Of a stretch of 64,000 bases of DNA, positions 51,569-60,288 are shown in pieces. Position numbers and translations under genes: made by a program. The stretch spans positions 3,305 through 67,304 of the forward strand of contig DATDGC010000073.1 of assembly GCA_036522275.1 (NCBI GenBank). The letters run 5' to 3'. How positions within the stretch are numbered: position 1 is the first letter of the stretch; every line of letters starts with the position of its first letter. The notes under the pieces were generated by a model. It saw only the letters and a program-made list of their open reading frames with translations, was not told where the DNA came from and made no database searches. The stretch comes from JAHFRG01 sp036522275 (lineage in GTDB: Bacteria; Pseudomonadota; Gammaproteobacteria; Burkholderiales; JAHFRG01).

Positions 51569-52321
51569 TTAAACCCGCATCATGGTTGCGGAGAGAGCGG
51601 CATGGTCGGAAATTTTCGACCACGGCCGGCCACGATGCACATGCACGCGCTCGACGCGGAAGCCGCGCACGTAAATGCGGTCCAGCCGGAACACCGGCAT
51701 CGCCGCCGGGTAGCTGCGCGCAGGCCTGCCGCGGATGAGTTCGAATACTTCGTGCAAGTGCAGCGAATCGGCGAAAATCCTGCCCGCCTTGCTGCGCCAA
51801 TCGTTGAAATCGCCGGCGATGATGAGCGGCGCGTGCGCCGGCACCAGTATTTCGATATGCTCGCGCAACGCCAGCAACTGCTTTTCGCGCCAGCGCGAAA
51901 ACAAGCCCAGATGCACGTTGATGCAATGCAGATGCTCATTCCACCCCGGCAGTTTCATCTCACAATGCAGCATGCCGCGGTTTTCCAGTGTATGCGCGGA
52001 AACATCCAAGTTGTCCCAGTGCACGATCGGGAAGCGGCTCAAAATGGCGTTGCCGTGGTGACCTTCGTCATACACTGAATTCTTGCCGTAGCTGAAATCG
52101 CTCCACACCGTATCGGCGAGGAATTCGTATTGGGGTTTTTGCGGCCAGTTGGCATAGCGCGCAGCATGGTGGTCGTGATAGCCCTGCACTTCCTGCAGGA
52201 ACACCACGTCTGCGCGCATCGCGTGCAGCCGCTCGCGCAGCTCGTGCACCATCATGCGCCGGTTGAAATGCGAGAAGCCCTTGTGGATGTTGTAGGTTGC
52301 AACATGCAAAGTTTTGCTCAT
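51569..52321 (-). CDS. ybhP: Endonuclease/exonuclease/phosphatase-family protein (YbhP-like)
   Basis: The 250-residue protein has EEP-superfamily motifs: ATYNIHKGF at the start, VFLQEVQGY (catalytic Glu), IIAGDFNDW near 170, and the C-terminal KISDHAALS. YbhP-type members lie in operon with clsB; the substrate is unknown. The reading frame extends to 52372, but ATG 52321 fits the family start MSKTLHVATYN. It is followed 66 nt later by clsB. Confidence 0.88.
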   Translation of the reverse strand: MSKTLHVATYNIHKGFSHFNRRMMVHELRERLHAMRADVVFLQEVQGYHDHHAARYANWPQKPQYEFLADTVWSDFSYGKNSVYDEGHHGNAILSRFPIVHWDNLDVSAHTLENRGMLHCEMKLPGWNEHLHCINVHLGLFSRWREKQLLALREHIEILVPAHAPLIIAGDFNDWRSKAGRIFADSLHLHEVFELIRGRPARSYPAAMPVFRLDRIYVRGFRVERVHVHRGRPWSKISDHAALSATMMRV

Positions 52322-52393
52322 GATTGGGCGCAGCCCGTAGTCAGCCTGAGGAATGGTTGAACGCCGCGGCAACTCCCGCGCCGCGCGTAGAGC

Positions 52394-53494
52394 TTAATCG
52401 GAGGAGTCTAGCATGCGCTGCAAGGACAGCCGCGCCAGGTCGGCGTCGCGCTGCGGCACGCGGATTTGGTTCACTACCTTGCCCGCAACCAGATTTTCCA
52501 ACGACCAGGCGAGATGCTGGGGATCGATGCGCGCCATGGTCGAACACATGCACACCGTGGGCGCCATGAACTGCACGATTTTGCCTTCCGGCTTGACTTC
52601 CTCCGCAAGGCGGCTTACGAGGTTCAGCTCCGTGCCCACCAGCCAGCGTGTGTTAGGCTTGCCCGCTTTTACGGTTTTAAGAATGGTTTCGGTGGAGCCC
52701 ACGTAATCCGAGAGCTTACACACCTCGAAATTGCATTCGGGGTGTGAAATCACGATGCCGTCGGGGTGCTGATTGCGGAATTTGAGCACGTGCTGCGGCT
52801 GGAACATCTGGTGCACCGAGCAATGGCCTTTCCACAGCAGGATTTTTGCTTTCTGGATTTGCTCGGCAGTCAGCCCGCCCATCGGCTCGTCGGGATCCCA
52901 TACCGGCATTTCATCGAGCGGAATGCCCATCTTGTAGCCGCTCCAGCGGCCCAAGTGTTGGTCAGGAAAGAACAGTGCCTTCTCGCGCTGCTTGAATGAC
53001 CATTCGAGAATTTTTCCGGCGTTGCTGGAAGTGCAGACGATGCCGCCATGCTCGCCGCAGAATGCTTTCAAATCGGCGGCGGAGTTAATATATGTCACCG
53101 GTGAGACCGTTTGCTCGGGATCGAAAACTTCGGCAAGCTCGCGCCACACCCGCTCCACTTTGGCAAGGTTAGCCATGTCCGCCATCGAGCAGCCGGCGTT
53201 CATGTCAGGCAGAATCACGGTGCGCCTGGCTAAGGTGACGATATCCGCCACTTCAGCCATGAAGTGCACGCCGCAGAACACAATGTATTCAGCGGAAGTC
53301 TCCGCCGCCAAACGCGAGAGCTTGAGCGAATCGCCAGTGAGATCGGCGTGCTTGTAGACATCGGCGCGTTGATAGTGGTGGCCGAGTATCACCGCGCGCT
53401 TGCCCAAAGCAGCCTTCGCCGCGAGGATGCGTTCCTTGCAGGCTTCGTCCTGCATCCGGCTGAATCGGTCAAAAGCTATTGCACTGGATTGCAT
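52394..53494 (-). CDS. nadA: Quinolinate synthase A
   Basis: NadA condenses iminoaspartate with dihydroxyacetone phosphate to quinolinate for NAD synthesis. The 366-residue protein has VILGHHYQRADVYKHAD near residue 35, EYIVFCGVHFMAEVADI with a cluster Cys, HPECNFEVCKL, and TVCMCSTMARID with the C-terminal cluster cysteine. Length is right for the long form of NadA. No nadB/nadC neighbour is present, as is common in betaproteobacteria. Confidence 0.96.
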   Translation of the reverse strand: MQSSAIAFDRFSRMQDEACKERILAAKAALGKRAVILGHHYQRADVYKHADLTGDSLKLSRLAAETSAEYIVFCGVHFMAEVADIVTLARRTVILPDMNAGCSMADMANLAKVERVWRELAEVFDPEQTVSPVTYINSAADLKAFCGEHGGIVCTSSNAGKILEWSFKQREKALFFPDQHLGRWSGYKMGIPLDEMPVWDPDEPMGGLTAEQIQKAKILLWKGHCSVHQMFQPQHVLKFRNQHPDGIVISHPECNFEVCKLSDYVGSTETILKTVKAGKPNTRWLVGTELNLVSRLAEEVKPEGKIVQFMAPTVCMCSTMARIDPQHLAWSLENLVAGKVVNQIRVPQRDADLARLSLQRMLDSSD

Positions 53495-53585
53495 GGCAAA
53501 ATCTCATAAAGTTCCACTGCTGACGCTGTGTTGATGCATCGCTAACATTACCATAATAAGACAAAAAATCCAGCCCAATGTTGCA

Positions 53586-54032
53586 TCAATGCAGGATAAA
53601 TCTTGGCAGTGCCAAAATCGCGTCGCGGTTGCTCCAGGAAAAGCATTTTTGCGCCGCTTCCTGATACGGCAACCAGGCAAAACCTAGATGCTCGCGCGGT
53701 GCAACCGCCACTGGAAGCGGCTTCGGTACCAGCAAACCAAAGACATGCTCGGTATTTTTCGTCACTCGCGGAGGATAGCGGTGCCGCCACTCAGGAAAAA
53801 TTTTATATTGGTTCTCGACGTTCCAATCCGTCAGCGCATACTTCCGCGCATCCAGCCTGGTCTCTTCCAGTACTTCACGAATCGCGGTTTGCTCCAAAGT
53901 TTCACCCTCATTCAAACTGCCGGTCACGGATTGCCAGTAGTCGGGATGGTCGGCGCGTTCAAGTAACAGCACCTGTAGATCGGGGGTATGAACTATTACC
54001 AGGACTGAAACAGGTATCTTGTAAGTCTTCAC
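53586..54032 (-). CDS. nudB: Dihydroneopterin triphosphate diphosphatase
   Basis: The 148-residue Nudix hydrolase has the Nudix box GSLNEGETLEQTAIREVLEETRL near residues 38-60, and the NudB-type N-terminus YKIPVSVLVIVHT with LLLERADHPDYWQSVTG. NudB takes the pyrophosphate from dihydroneopterin triphosphate in folate (or pterin) synthesis, which would also serve the H4MPT pathway. GTG 54032 overlaps the stop of the upstream unknown gene as GTGA. Confidence 0.92.
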   Translation of the reverse strand: MKTYKIPVSVLVIVHTPDLQVLLLERADHPDYWQSVTGSLNEGETLEQTAIREVLEETRLDARKYALTDWNVENQYKIFPEWRHRYPPRVTKNTEHVFGLLVPKPLPVAVAPREHLGFAWLPYQEAAQKCFSWSNRDAILALPRFILH

Positions 54033-54394
54033 GGAGTCCGCTTGTTGTCAATTAAGTCAATATACTCATCCGTATGGTACTCAATCGCTTCAGAAGCATA
54101 ATTCAGATCCACATCATAAGCGGCATTGAAGAGAATATTGAGCGCAGCGAACATGTTGAATTCCAACCCCGATTCCTTCATCTGTTGTTTCACTTCGTCG
54201 AGTCCTAACGCTGAAGGTACTATTGTGTTACGGAATGGCTCAAACGCATTTAGCACTTTCCGCTTTTGCTCAGAGTCAGGGGAAACCGCTAGGAGATCGA
54301 CAATGCTATTTAAGAGCGTTTCGACAATCTCGGTTTGCGGGAGAAAATTGAACGTCCTTCCACTACTGAATCGGCTCAAAGTAATCTTCCTCAA
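54029..54394 (-). CDS. Hypothetical protein between the DpnI-like module and nudB
   Basis: A 121-residue frame begins with TTG 54394; TTG 54379 is an alternative with GAGGAAG 6 nt upstream. The sequence (LSRFSSGRTFNFLPQTEIVE, then TLLNSIVDLLAVSP) is rich in acidic and Leu residues and looks like a small helical protein; no family is recognised. It overlaps the 70-codon gene by 32 nt and nudB by 4 nt. Its composition is A+T-rich like the DpnI-like gene, and it is likely part of that module. Confidence 0.6.
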   Translation of the reverse strand: MRKITLSRFSSGRTFNFLPQTEIVETLLNSIVDLLAVSPDSEQKRKVLNAFEPFRNTIVPSALGLDEVKQQMKESGLEFNMFAALNILFNAAYDVDLNYASEAIEYHTDEYIDLIDNKRTP

Positions 54395-54575
54395 TTATCC
54401 CCGTACCGATTAGACGTCTCATTTCACCTGGTGCTTTGACCAGGCATTTTTCGAGAACGTTACGCATTAAGTCCGCATCCTCAGGAAAATCTCCGCTGCC
54501 TGACCATTCATCGCTGATGCGCTCGGCGATAGCCCTTGCCCACATACGACGGTTTTCAAGACGCTGGAGCTTCAT
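54363..54575 (-). CDS. Small hypothetical protein downstream of the DpnI-like gene
   Basis: The 70-residue protein starts MKLQRLENRRMWARAIAERI and has many charged residues, with an acidic middle (SGDFPEDADLMRNV) and a C-terminus IIEEDYFEPIQ. No family is recognised. ATG 54575 follows the restriction gene by 5 nt, and its end overlaps the next gene, giving a tight unit. It might regulate or inhibit the nuclease; no motif proves this. Confidence 0.6.
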   Translation of the reverse strand: MKLQRLENRRMWARAIAERISDEWSGSGDFPEDADLMRNVLEKCLVKAPGEMRRLIGTGIIEEDYFEPIQ

Positions 54576-54580
54576 AATTA

Positions 54581-55351
54581 TTAAATTACTCGATACTTTC
54601 CGCCACCTTTAAATTCAAGGTAATTCTGATCACGCAGCACTTGTAGCTGCTGGCGAATTTTGTCCTTAATAAAATTGTTTTTTGGATGCATTTTCTTTAG
54701 TCCCGCTTCGAATCGGTACATATCACTTAATGAAAACTCGGAGACCCCGATTTGCTCAATACAGCGCATCACGTCAAGGGCCCAGCCACGTGCTTCGATG
54801 TTTTTCGTTTTCTTGAGAAAAACGGTTTTTCCCCAGGTCTCTAGCACTTGCTTGTCCGGCACAAACTGTTTGTTCAGGACGTAATGGATCCTACCGATTT
54901 CTAGGATTTGATCAAGCAGTATGTTGCAACCTACCCAACCTGCTCGTCGAGCGGTGTCCTTAAGAGGTTTTCGCTTTTCAATAATTCTCGGCGCAAAGAA
55001 GTGACCCGGTACCACAAAAAAATTGAGGACCTCCAGGAGGCGTGGGTCGTAGGACAGAAAAAAGAAATTGGGATTGTTGCTCGATTGCAACCGGTCGAGC
55101 ATCGTTGCGTACGCACCGTCCGTCACCTTGCGCGCGAAATTATTCTGCTTGCTCTTGAGCTCATACTGCTCGGAACAAACAGAGCAATAAAAATCAAGAA
55201 CGGGTCTGTTGTTGCGTTCGCGTTCGATAGGATTTCCACACGAGGCACAAATGATATTACGGCGCGCCCAATCTTCGCTCATCACGCGAATTTTCTGCGC
55301 AGCGCTTGAATAACCGACCACCAGACTAGAGTCCAGCGATAAGGTCTTCAT
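54581..55351 (-). CDS. dpnI: DpnI-like methyl-directed restriction endonuclease
   Basis: The 256-residue protein aligns by eye with DpnI over its whole length. It has the catalytic PD-(D/E)xK residues Asp53, Glu64, Lys66 in RPVLDFYCSVCSEQYELKSK, zinc-site Cys35, Cys38, Cys56 and Cys59, then the C-terminal winged-helix part (KNNFIKDKIRQQLQVLRDQN). DpnI cuts GATC only when the adenine is methylated, so the gene should restrict Dam-modified foreign DNA. No dam methylase is in the window. It is more A+T-rich than the neighbours and followed by two small unknown genes. Confidence 0.95.
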   Translation of the reverse strand: MKTLSLDSSLVVGYSSAAQKIRVMSEDWARRNIICASCGNPIERERNNRPVLDFYCSVCSEQYELKSKQNNFARKVTDGAYATMLDRLQSSNNPNFFFLSYDPRLLEVLNFFVVPGHFFAPRIIEKRKPLKDTARRAGWVGCNILLDQILEIGRIHYVLNKQFVPDKQVLETWGKTVFLKKTKNIEARGWALDVMRCIEQIGVSEFSLSDMYRFEAGLKKMHPKNNFIKDKIRQQLQVLRDQNYLEFKGGGKYRVI

Positions 55352-55376
55352 GTTTCCTTTGCGTCCTCTACGGTAA
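55352..55376. repeat. Partial CCTCTGCGG-type intergenic repeat at the DpnI module border
   Basis: TTTCCTTTGCGTCCTCTACGG between aspS and the DpnI-like gene matches one arm of the repeat at 12285-12402 (TCCTCCGCGTCCTTTGCGACCTCTGCGG). It lies at the upstream edge of the DpnI-like module and may reflect the insertion site. Confidence 0.5.
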
Positions 55377-55378
55377 AT

Positions 55379-57160
55379 CTAGTTTGCCGGCTTTACATCA
55401 CGTAGCCGAATATGCAGTTCCCGCAATTGTTTTTCATCAACCGGGCTCGGCGCCTGGGTAAGCAGGCATTGCGCGCGCTGGGTTTTGGGGAAGGCAATCA
55501 CGTCGCGGATGGATTCCGCGCCCGCCATCAGGGTAACAATGCGGTCGAGACCGAAGGCGATGCCGCCGTGCGGTGGCGCGCCGTATTGCAACGCGTCGAG
55601 CAGGAAACCAAATTTCTGCCGTGCTTCTTCTTCGTTGATGTTGAGTGCGCGGAAGACTTTGGATTGCACTTCCTCGTGGTGAATCCGCACCGAGCCGCCG
55701 CCGATTTCCCAGCCGTTCAATACCATGTCATAGGCTTTGGCGTGCGCCTTCGACGGATCGCTGTCGATGAACGCTTCGTGTCCGTCTTTTGGCGAAGTAA
55801 AGGGATGGTGCAGTGGATCCCAGCGCTTTTCTTCGTCGTTCCACTCAAACATCGGGAAATCCGTGACCCATAGCGGCTTCCAGTCTTGCTCGGCGTAGCC
55901 TTTTCCATGCCCGATTTTTTCGCGCAGCGCGCTGAGAGAGTCGTTCACAATTTTCGCCTTGTCCGCACTGAAGAAAATCAGATCGCCGTCCTGCGCCGCG
56001 CTGCGCTCGAGAACCGCCTTGATAACATTCTCGGACAGGAACTTGAGGATGGGCGACTGCAAACCTTGCGTGCCTCTCGCTTTTTCGTTGACCTTGATGT
56101 AGGCAAGTCCCTTCGCGCCGTAAATCGCGACAAACTCTGTATAGTCATCAATGTCCTTGCGCGTAAGCGCGCCACCGTTGGGTACACGCAGTGCGGCGAT
56201 GCGCCCATCGGACAGCTCAGCGGCGGTACGGAAGACCTTGAACTCGACCGCTTTCATCAAATCGGTAAGCTCGGTAAGCTGCAGCGGCACACGCAGGTCG
56301 GGTTTGTCCGAGCCGTAACGCTGCATCGTTTCCTGGTATGTGAGGCGCGGGAAAGGCTTGGGCAGCTCCACCTGCATTACTTCCTTGAAGAGGTTGCGGA
56401 TCAGCTCTTCCATCAGCCCTGTGATCTCGTCTTCGTTCAGGAACGAAGTTTCGATATCAATCTGCGTGAATTCCGGCTGGCGGTCGGCGCGCAAGTCCTC
56501 GTCGCGGAAGCATTTGGTGATCTGGTAATAGCGGTCGAACCCGGCTATCATCAAAAGCTGTTTGAACAACTGCGGCGACTGCGGCAGCGCGAAAAACTGC
56601 CCGGGATAAATGCGCGACGGCACCAGGTAATCGCGTGCGCCTTCCGGCGTGGATTTGGTGAGTATCGGAGTCTCAATATCCAGGAAACCGTGCGCGTCGA
56701 GGAATTTCCGCACCGCCATCGCGACTTTATAACGCAGCTTGAGGTTCGTCTGCATTTGCGGACGGCGCAAGTCAATCACGCGGTGAGTGAGCCGGGTGGT
56801 TTCGGAAAGATTTTCATCGTCGAGCTGGAACGGCGGTGTGAGCGAGGAATTGAGAATCTCGATCTCGTGCGCCAGCACTTCCACTTCGCCGCTGACCAAG
56901 TCCGGGTTCACCGTGCCTTCAGGGCGGTGACGCACCTTGCCGGTAACTTTCAAAACGAATTCGTTGCGGATTTTTTCCGCGATCTTGAACATCTCCGGCC
57001 GGTCGGGATCGCATACCACCTGCACCAGCCCTTCGCGGTCGCGCAAGTCGATGAAAATCACCCCCCCATGGTCGCGCCGCCGGTGCACCCAGCCGCACAG
57101 GGTCACGCTTTGCTGCAGATGCTTCCGGCTGACGAGGCCGCAATACTCAGTACGCATCAT
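55379..57160 (-). CDS. aspS: Aspartyl-tRNA synthetase
   Basis: The 593-residue bacterial-type class II enzyme has an N-terminal OB fold (LCGWVHRRRDHGGVIFIDLRDREG), motif 2 FRDEDLRADRQPEFTQID (about residues 210-230), the bacterial GAD insertion domain, and motif 3 GGIAFGLDRIVTLMAG. ATG 57160 (MMRTEY) is favoured over the upstream in-frame Met at 57199. No clear Shine-Dalgarno sequence. Whether it is discriminating for tRNA(Asp) is not decided. Its downstream neighbour should be nudB, but the DpnI-like module is between. Confidence 0.97.
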   Translation of the reverse strand: MMRTEYCGLVSRKHLQQSVTLCGWVHRRRDHGGVIFIDLRDREGLVQVVCDPDRPEMFKIAEKIRNEFVLKVTGKVRHRPEGTVNPDLVSGEVEVLAHEIEILNSSLTPPFQLDDENLSETTRLTHRVIDLRRPQMQTNLKLRYKVAMAVRKFLDAHGFLDIETPILTKSTPEGARDYLVPSRIYPGQFFALPQSPQLFKQLLMIAGFDRYYQITKCFRDEDLRADRQPEFTQIDIETSFLNEDEITGLMEELIRNLFKEVMQVELPKPFPRLTYQETMQRYGSDKPDLRVPLQLTELTDLMKAVEFKVFRTAAELSDGRIAALRVPNGGALTRKDIDDYTEFVAIYGAKGLAYIKVNEKARGTQGLQSPILKFLSENVIKAVLERSAAQDGDLIFFSADKAKIVNDSLSALREKIGHGKGYAEQDWKPLWVTDFPMFEWNDEEKRWDPLHHPFTSPKDGHEAFIDSDPSKAHAKAYDMVLNGWEIGGGSVRIHHEEVQSKVFRALNINEEEARQKFGFLLDALQYGAPPHGGIAFGLDRIVTLMAGAESIRDVIAFPKTQRAQCLLTQAPSPVDEKQLRELHIRLRDVKPAN

Positions 57161-57210
57161 GATGAAGGGTCGGAAATTCCGGGATTGAAGTCGGACCAAA
57201 AGCCGTGCTT

Positions 57211-57816
57211 TTAGCCAGTATTTTTATGATTATGCGGCGCCGCGACTCCCATGGAGATGATGTATTTAAGCGCCTCATCCACGCTCAAGTCGAGCTCGAT
57301 AACATCGGCCTTCGGTATCATCAGAAAAAAACCCGATGTGGGATTGGGCGTGGTTGGCACATAAACACTCACGTATTCGCCTTTAAGATAATTGGTGACA
57401 TCACCGCCCGGCTGTCCGGTTTGAAAAGCGATGGTCCACGAGCCTTCGCGCGGATACTGCACCAGCAGCGCCTTGCGAAATGCTTGGCCCTGGCCGGAAA
57501 ACAGCGTGTCGCTCACCTGTTTGACCCCGCTGTAAATCGTCTTCACTACCGGGATGTGTGAGAGCAGCCATTCCCAAAATTTCACCAGGCGCTGGCCGAG
57601 CATATTGGCAGTGAATAAGCCGGTAAGAAATACCACCAGCAGTGTGAGGATCACGCCCAAACCGGGAATGTGGTAACCGAACAGTGCTTCGGGACGCCAT
57701 TCCGGCGGTAACAGGCGCAGGCTCTGATCCATGGTGCTGATCAAAATATCCAGCACCCACAGGGTGATGACCAGCGGTACCCAAATCAGCAGCCCGGTAA
57801 TGAAGTATTTTCTCAT
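57211..57816 (-). CDS. DUF502-family membrane protein
   Basis: The 201-residue protein starts MRKYFITGLLIWVPLVITLWV with two hydrophobic helices (about 4-24 and 52-72) and the family block NMLGQRLVKFWEWLLSHIPVVKTIYSGVKQV, then VSVYVPTTPNPTSGFFLMIPKADV. The function of DUF502 is unknown. It overlaps the fmdB-like gene by 4 nt (ATGA) and precedes aspS, the order usual for betaproteobacteria. Confidence 0.92.
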   Translation of the reverse strand: MRKYFITGLLIWVPLVITLWVLDILISTMDQSLRLLPPEWRPEALFGYHIPGLGVILTLLVVFLTGLFTANMLGQRLVKFWEWLLSHIPVVKTIYSGVKQVSDTLFSGQGQAFRKALLVQYPREGSWTIAFQTGQPGGDVTNYLKGEYVSVYVPTTPNPTSGFFLMIPKADVIELDLSVDEALKYIISMGVAAPHNHKNTG

Positions 57817-58103
57817 TTACTGGCAGGCGGGGCAGCCGACGGTGCCGCTGGTTTGGCCCCTATGGATTCTTCAGCGGTTTTTTTCGCGTCCTCCGGCTTG
57901 GGCTTGGGCTTGGGCTTGGCCCCGTCCTTGAAATCGGTGGCGTACCAGCCCTTGCCTTTAAGTTGGAATCCGGCGGCGGAAACCAGTTTTTGCATGCTGG
58001 GCTTTCCGCATTCAGGGCAATTGGTCAGCGGGGCGTCGCTGATTTTCCGCAAAACCTCCTTCTGGAAGCCGCAGATAGCGCAGCGATATTCGTAAATCGG
58101 CAT
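57813..58103 (-). CDS. FmdB-family zinc-ribbon protein
   Basis: The 96-residue protein has MPIYEYRCAICGFQKEVL at the start and TNCPECGKPSMQKLVSAAGF, the four-Cys zinc ribbon of FmdB regulators, followed by a Lys/Pro/Ala-rich low-complexity tail (KPKPKPKPEDAKK). Family function is unsettled; it often precedes aspS. ATG 58103 has GGGGG 6 nt upstream; an in-frame ATG at 58109 is possible. Confidence 0.9.
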   Translation of the reverse strand: MPIYEYRCAICGFQKEVLRKISDAPLTNCPECGKPSMQKLVSAAGFQLKGKGWYATDFKDGAKPKPKPKPEDAKKTAEESIGAKPAAPSAAPPASK

Positions 58104-58199
58104 AAACATCCCCCAAATTCAAAAGACTGCATATTATATCTTAAAGCGCTTGCAATTAAGCGATGCATAAATGGGGGCGATTCAAGCAAACTCAAGGGC

Positions 58200-59006
58200 T
58201 TATTCCCCGATGTGCAGCAACAGCCCGCGCTTCCTCGCGGCGTGGAATGCAGCGAGGAAAATCACCACCCCTGCGGCGAGATAGATCAAGTTGAGCAACA
58301 GCGCGTTGAGCAGCAGATCGGTGCGGAACTGGTGCTCGATCATCACCGCGCGCATGCCTTCGAACACATGACTCGCCGGCAACGCCAGCGCGAGCGGCTG
58401 CAGCCAGCCCGGCAGCACGTTTATGGGATAATACACGCCGCTCACCGGCGCGGCGGCGAAAATCAGCGCCCACGCCAGGCTTTCCGCGCCCAAGCCCCAG
58501 CGCAGCACCAGCGCCGCGACCATCAGGCCGATCGCCCAACCCATCATCATGAGATTGACGAAGAACGCGATAAGCGGCAGACCCATGCTGAAAATCGAAT
58601 AATGGTAAAACGGGATTGCCAGGAGCGCAGCGCCGCCCACGCCGATTAAAGTGCGCAGCAGGCTGATGACCAGTTTCGAGCACACCAGCTCGTAAGGGCG
58701 CAGCGGGCTCACAAACAAATGGCCGAGGTTGCGCGAATACATCTCTTCAAAAAAAGTGAGCGAGACGCCCAATTGGCTTCTGAACAGGATGTCCCAAAGC
58801 AAAACCGAAGCAATCAAAAGCCCGGGAGCCTGCGCCACCCAGGAGCTGTTGGTGGTGAGGAACTTCGCGATAAATCCCCACAGGATCATCTGCACCGATG
58901 GGTAATAAGCAAGTTCCAGAATGCGCGGCCAGGATTTGCGCATGAGATACACATGGCGCAGCACCATCGCGCCGATGCGCCGCGGGGAAAATACCACCGC
59001 GCTCAT
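58200..59006 (-). CDS. ABC-2 type transporter permease
   Basis: The 268-residue protein has six hydrophobic helices and ABC-2 features (NLGHLFVSPLRPYELVCSKLV, and SGVYYPINVLPGWLQPLALALPASHVFEGMR near 190-220). It forms the membrane part of an exporter with the ATPase encoded upstream, whose stop it overlaps by 4 nt. The cargo is unknown; polysaccharide, drug and lipid exporters share this architecture. Confidence 0.87.
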   Translation of the reverse strand: MSAVVFSPRRIGAMVLRHVYLMRKSWPRILELAYYPSVQMILWGFIAKFLTTNSSWVAQAPGLLIASVLLWDILFRSQLGVSLTFFEEMYSRNLGHLFVSPLRPYELVCSKLVISLLRTLIGVGGAALLAIPFYHYSIFSMGLPLIAFFVNLMMMGWAIGLMVAALVLRWGLGAESLAWALIFAAAPVSGVYYPINVLPGWLQPLALALPASHVFEGMRAVMIEHQFRTDLLLNALLLNLIYLAAGVVIFLAAFHAARKRGLLLHIGE

Positions 59007-59761
59007 GACGTGCCCCTCGTTGCCGGCTCGTCTGCGCGCCGGCGCGCGATATCCAGGAACACTTCTTCCAGGTTGCTGCGGCCATAGCGCGTAAGCAGCG
59101 CTTGCGGCGTGCCCTGGTCAACGATTTTTCCTTCGCGCATCATGATCACATCAGTGCACATGCGCTCCACCTCCAGCATATTGTGCGAAGCGACCAAAAG
59201 CGTCGCGCCGCTGTGCTTCTGATAATTTATGAGCAAGCCGCGCATGCGGTCGCCCATATCGGGATCAAGCGAAGCGGTGGGCTCATCGAGCAGCAGCACT
59301 ACCGGCTCATTGAGCAGCGACTTGGCAAGCGCAACCCGCGTCCTTTGCCCTGCGGACAGCGTGCCATAGGGCCGGTGCATGAAAGCGCCGATTTGCAATT
59401 CTTCCGAGAGTTCTTCAAGACGCGGCCTGACATTTTTCAACCCGTATAAGCGCGCATACACAGTCAGGTTTTCCGCGACGGTAAGGCGCTTGGGTAAATC
59501 CACGTAGGGGGAAGTGAAATTCATGCGCGGCAGCACGCGGTAACGATGCCGCAAGATATCCTCGCCCAGAACAGTCACGCGCCCCGCAGTTGGCAGCAGT
59601 AAGCCCAGCAATACCGAAAGCGTGGTGGTCTTACCCGCGCCGTTGCCGCCCAAGAGCGCGCAAGTGGTGCCCTGGCGCACGCTGAAGCTCACCGAATCCA
59701 CAGCCAGTACCTTGCCGAAACGCTTGGTCAGGCCCCCAACTGATATTGCGTAATCGCTCAT
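59003..59761 (-). CDS. ABC transporter ATP-binding protein
   Basis: The 252-residue ATPase has Walker A LLGGNGAGKTTTLSVLLGLL (about residues 36-55), the signature LSAGQRTRVALAKSLLNEP and Walker B VVLLLDEPTASLDPD. It belongs to the DrrA/CcmA-like group that pairs with ABC-2 permeases, and overlaps the permease gene (ATGA). It stands divergent from the bufferin operon with 214 bp between. Confidence 0.9.
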   Translation of the reverse strand: MSDYAISVGGLTKRFGKVLAVDSVSFSVRQGTTCALLGGNGAGKTTTLSVLLGLLLPTAGRVTVLGEDILRHRYRVLPRMNFTSPYVDLPKRLTVAENLTVYARLYGLKNVRPRLEELSEELQIGAFMHRPYGTLSAGQRTRVALAKSLLNEPVVLLLDEPTASLDPDMGDRMRGLLINYQKHSGATLLVASHNMLEVERMCTDVIMMREGKIVDQGTPQALLTRYGRSNLEEVFLDIARRRADEPATRGTS

Positions 59762-59868
59762 TTGTGTTTGGCTGAGACGGCGGTTTTTTCCACTATTTAG
59801 CCGTTGCGCACGTGATTATTGTTCAGATAGGTTCTATACAAAACGCGGGGATTATGCTAGTTTGTCGC

Positions 59869-59891
59869 TGCCTGAAATTCGGGCATTTTTT
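59869..59891 (+). terminator. Hairpin plus T-run in the bufA leader (possible attenuator)
   Basis: TGCCTGAA-A-TTCGGGCA (59869-59885) forms a compact stem followed by six T. No plus-strand gene ends upstream, so if transcription starts before it, the hairpin would act as an attenuator of bufA. It could also be a chance palindrome. I see no certain promoter in the remaining 214-bp spacer. Confidence 0.35.
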
Positions 59892-59975
59892 ATAAATCCG
59901 GCTCAAATCTGAATTACCCCATAAAAACTGCAGGCAAAAGCTAATTTTAACTTAAATCATCATGGAGAATTGACC

Positions 59976-60242
59976 ATGACAGCAGTTACGAAACTTACGG
60001 GAATCGCTCTGGCCTGCGCCGCGGCTGGAATGTTTGTAACAGCCGGCATCGGCAATGCCGTTGCAGCCGAAGGTAAGGTTCGCTGTGAAGGCGTGAACGC
60101 ATGCAAAGGCAAGAGCGACTGCAAGTCCGCCAAGAACGCTTGCAGCCCAGGCCAAAACGCTTGTAAAGGCCAAGGCTATGTGGTGATGAGCGAAAAAGAC
60201 TGCAAGGCTGCAAAAGCCAAGGCTAAGCCTACAGGCTACTAA
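59976..60242 (+). CDS. bufA: Bufferin-type precursor peptide (DUF2282-like)
   Basis: The 88-residue protein has a Sec signal (about residues 1-31, ending VAA) and a Cys-rich mature part with the EGVN motif: EGKVRCEGVNACKGKSDC and NACKGQGY, with Cys at 37, 43, 49, 56, 63 and 76. Bufferin precursors carry such Cys, which the partner enzymes convert to thiooxazoles that chelate copper in the periplasm. ATG 59976 has GGAGA 6 nt upstream; TTG 59970 is a worse start. bufB and bufC follow on the same strand. Confidence 0.88.
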   Translation: MTAVTKLTGIALACAAAGMFVTAGIGNAVAAEGKVRCEGVNACKGKSDCKSAKNACSPGQNACKGQGYVVMSEKDCKAAKAKAKPTGY

Positions 60243-60288
60243 TCAGCAACCCAAACACTTTGTCTGCTCGACGAGCCCGCAGGGTGTC

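Noticed and set aside
55886..57214. 442-codon open frame opposite aspS
   Set aside because: Shadow of aspS; no start signal or family.
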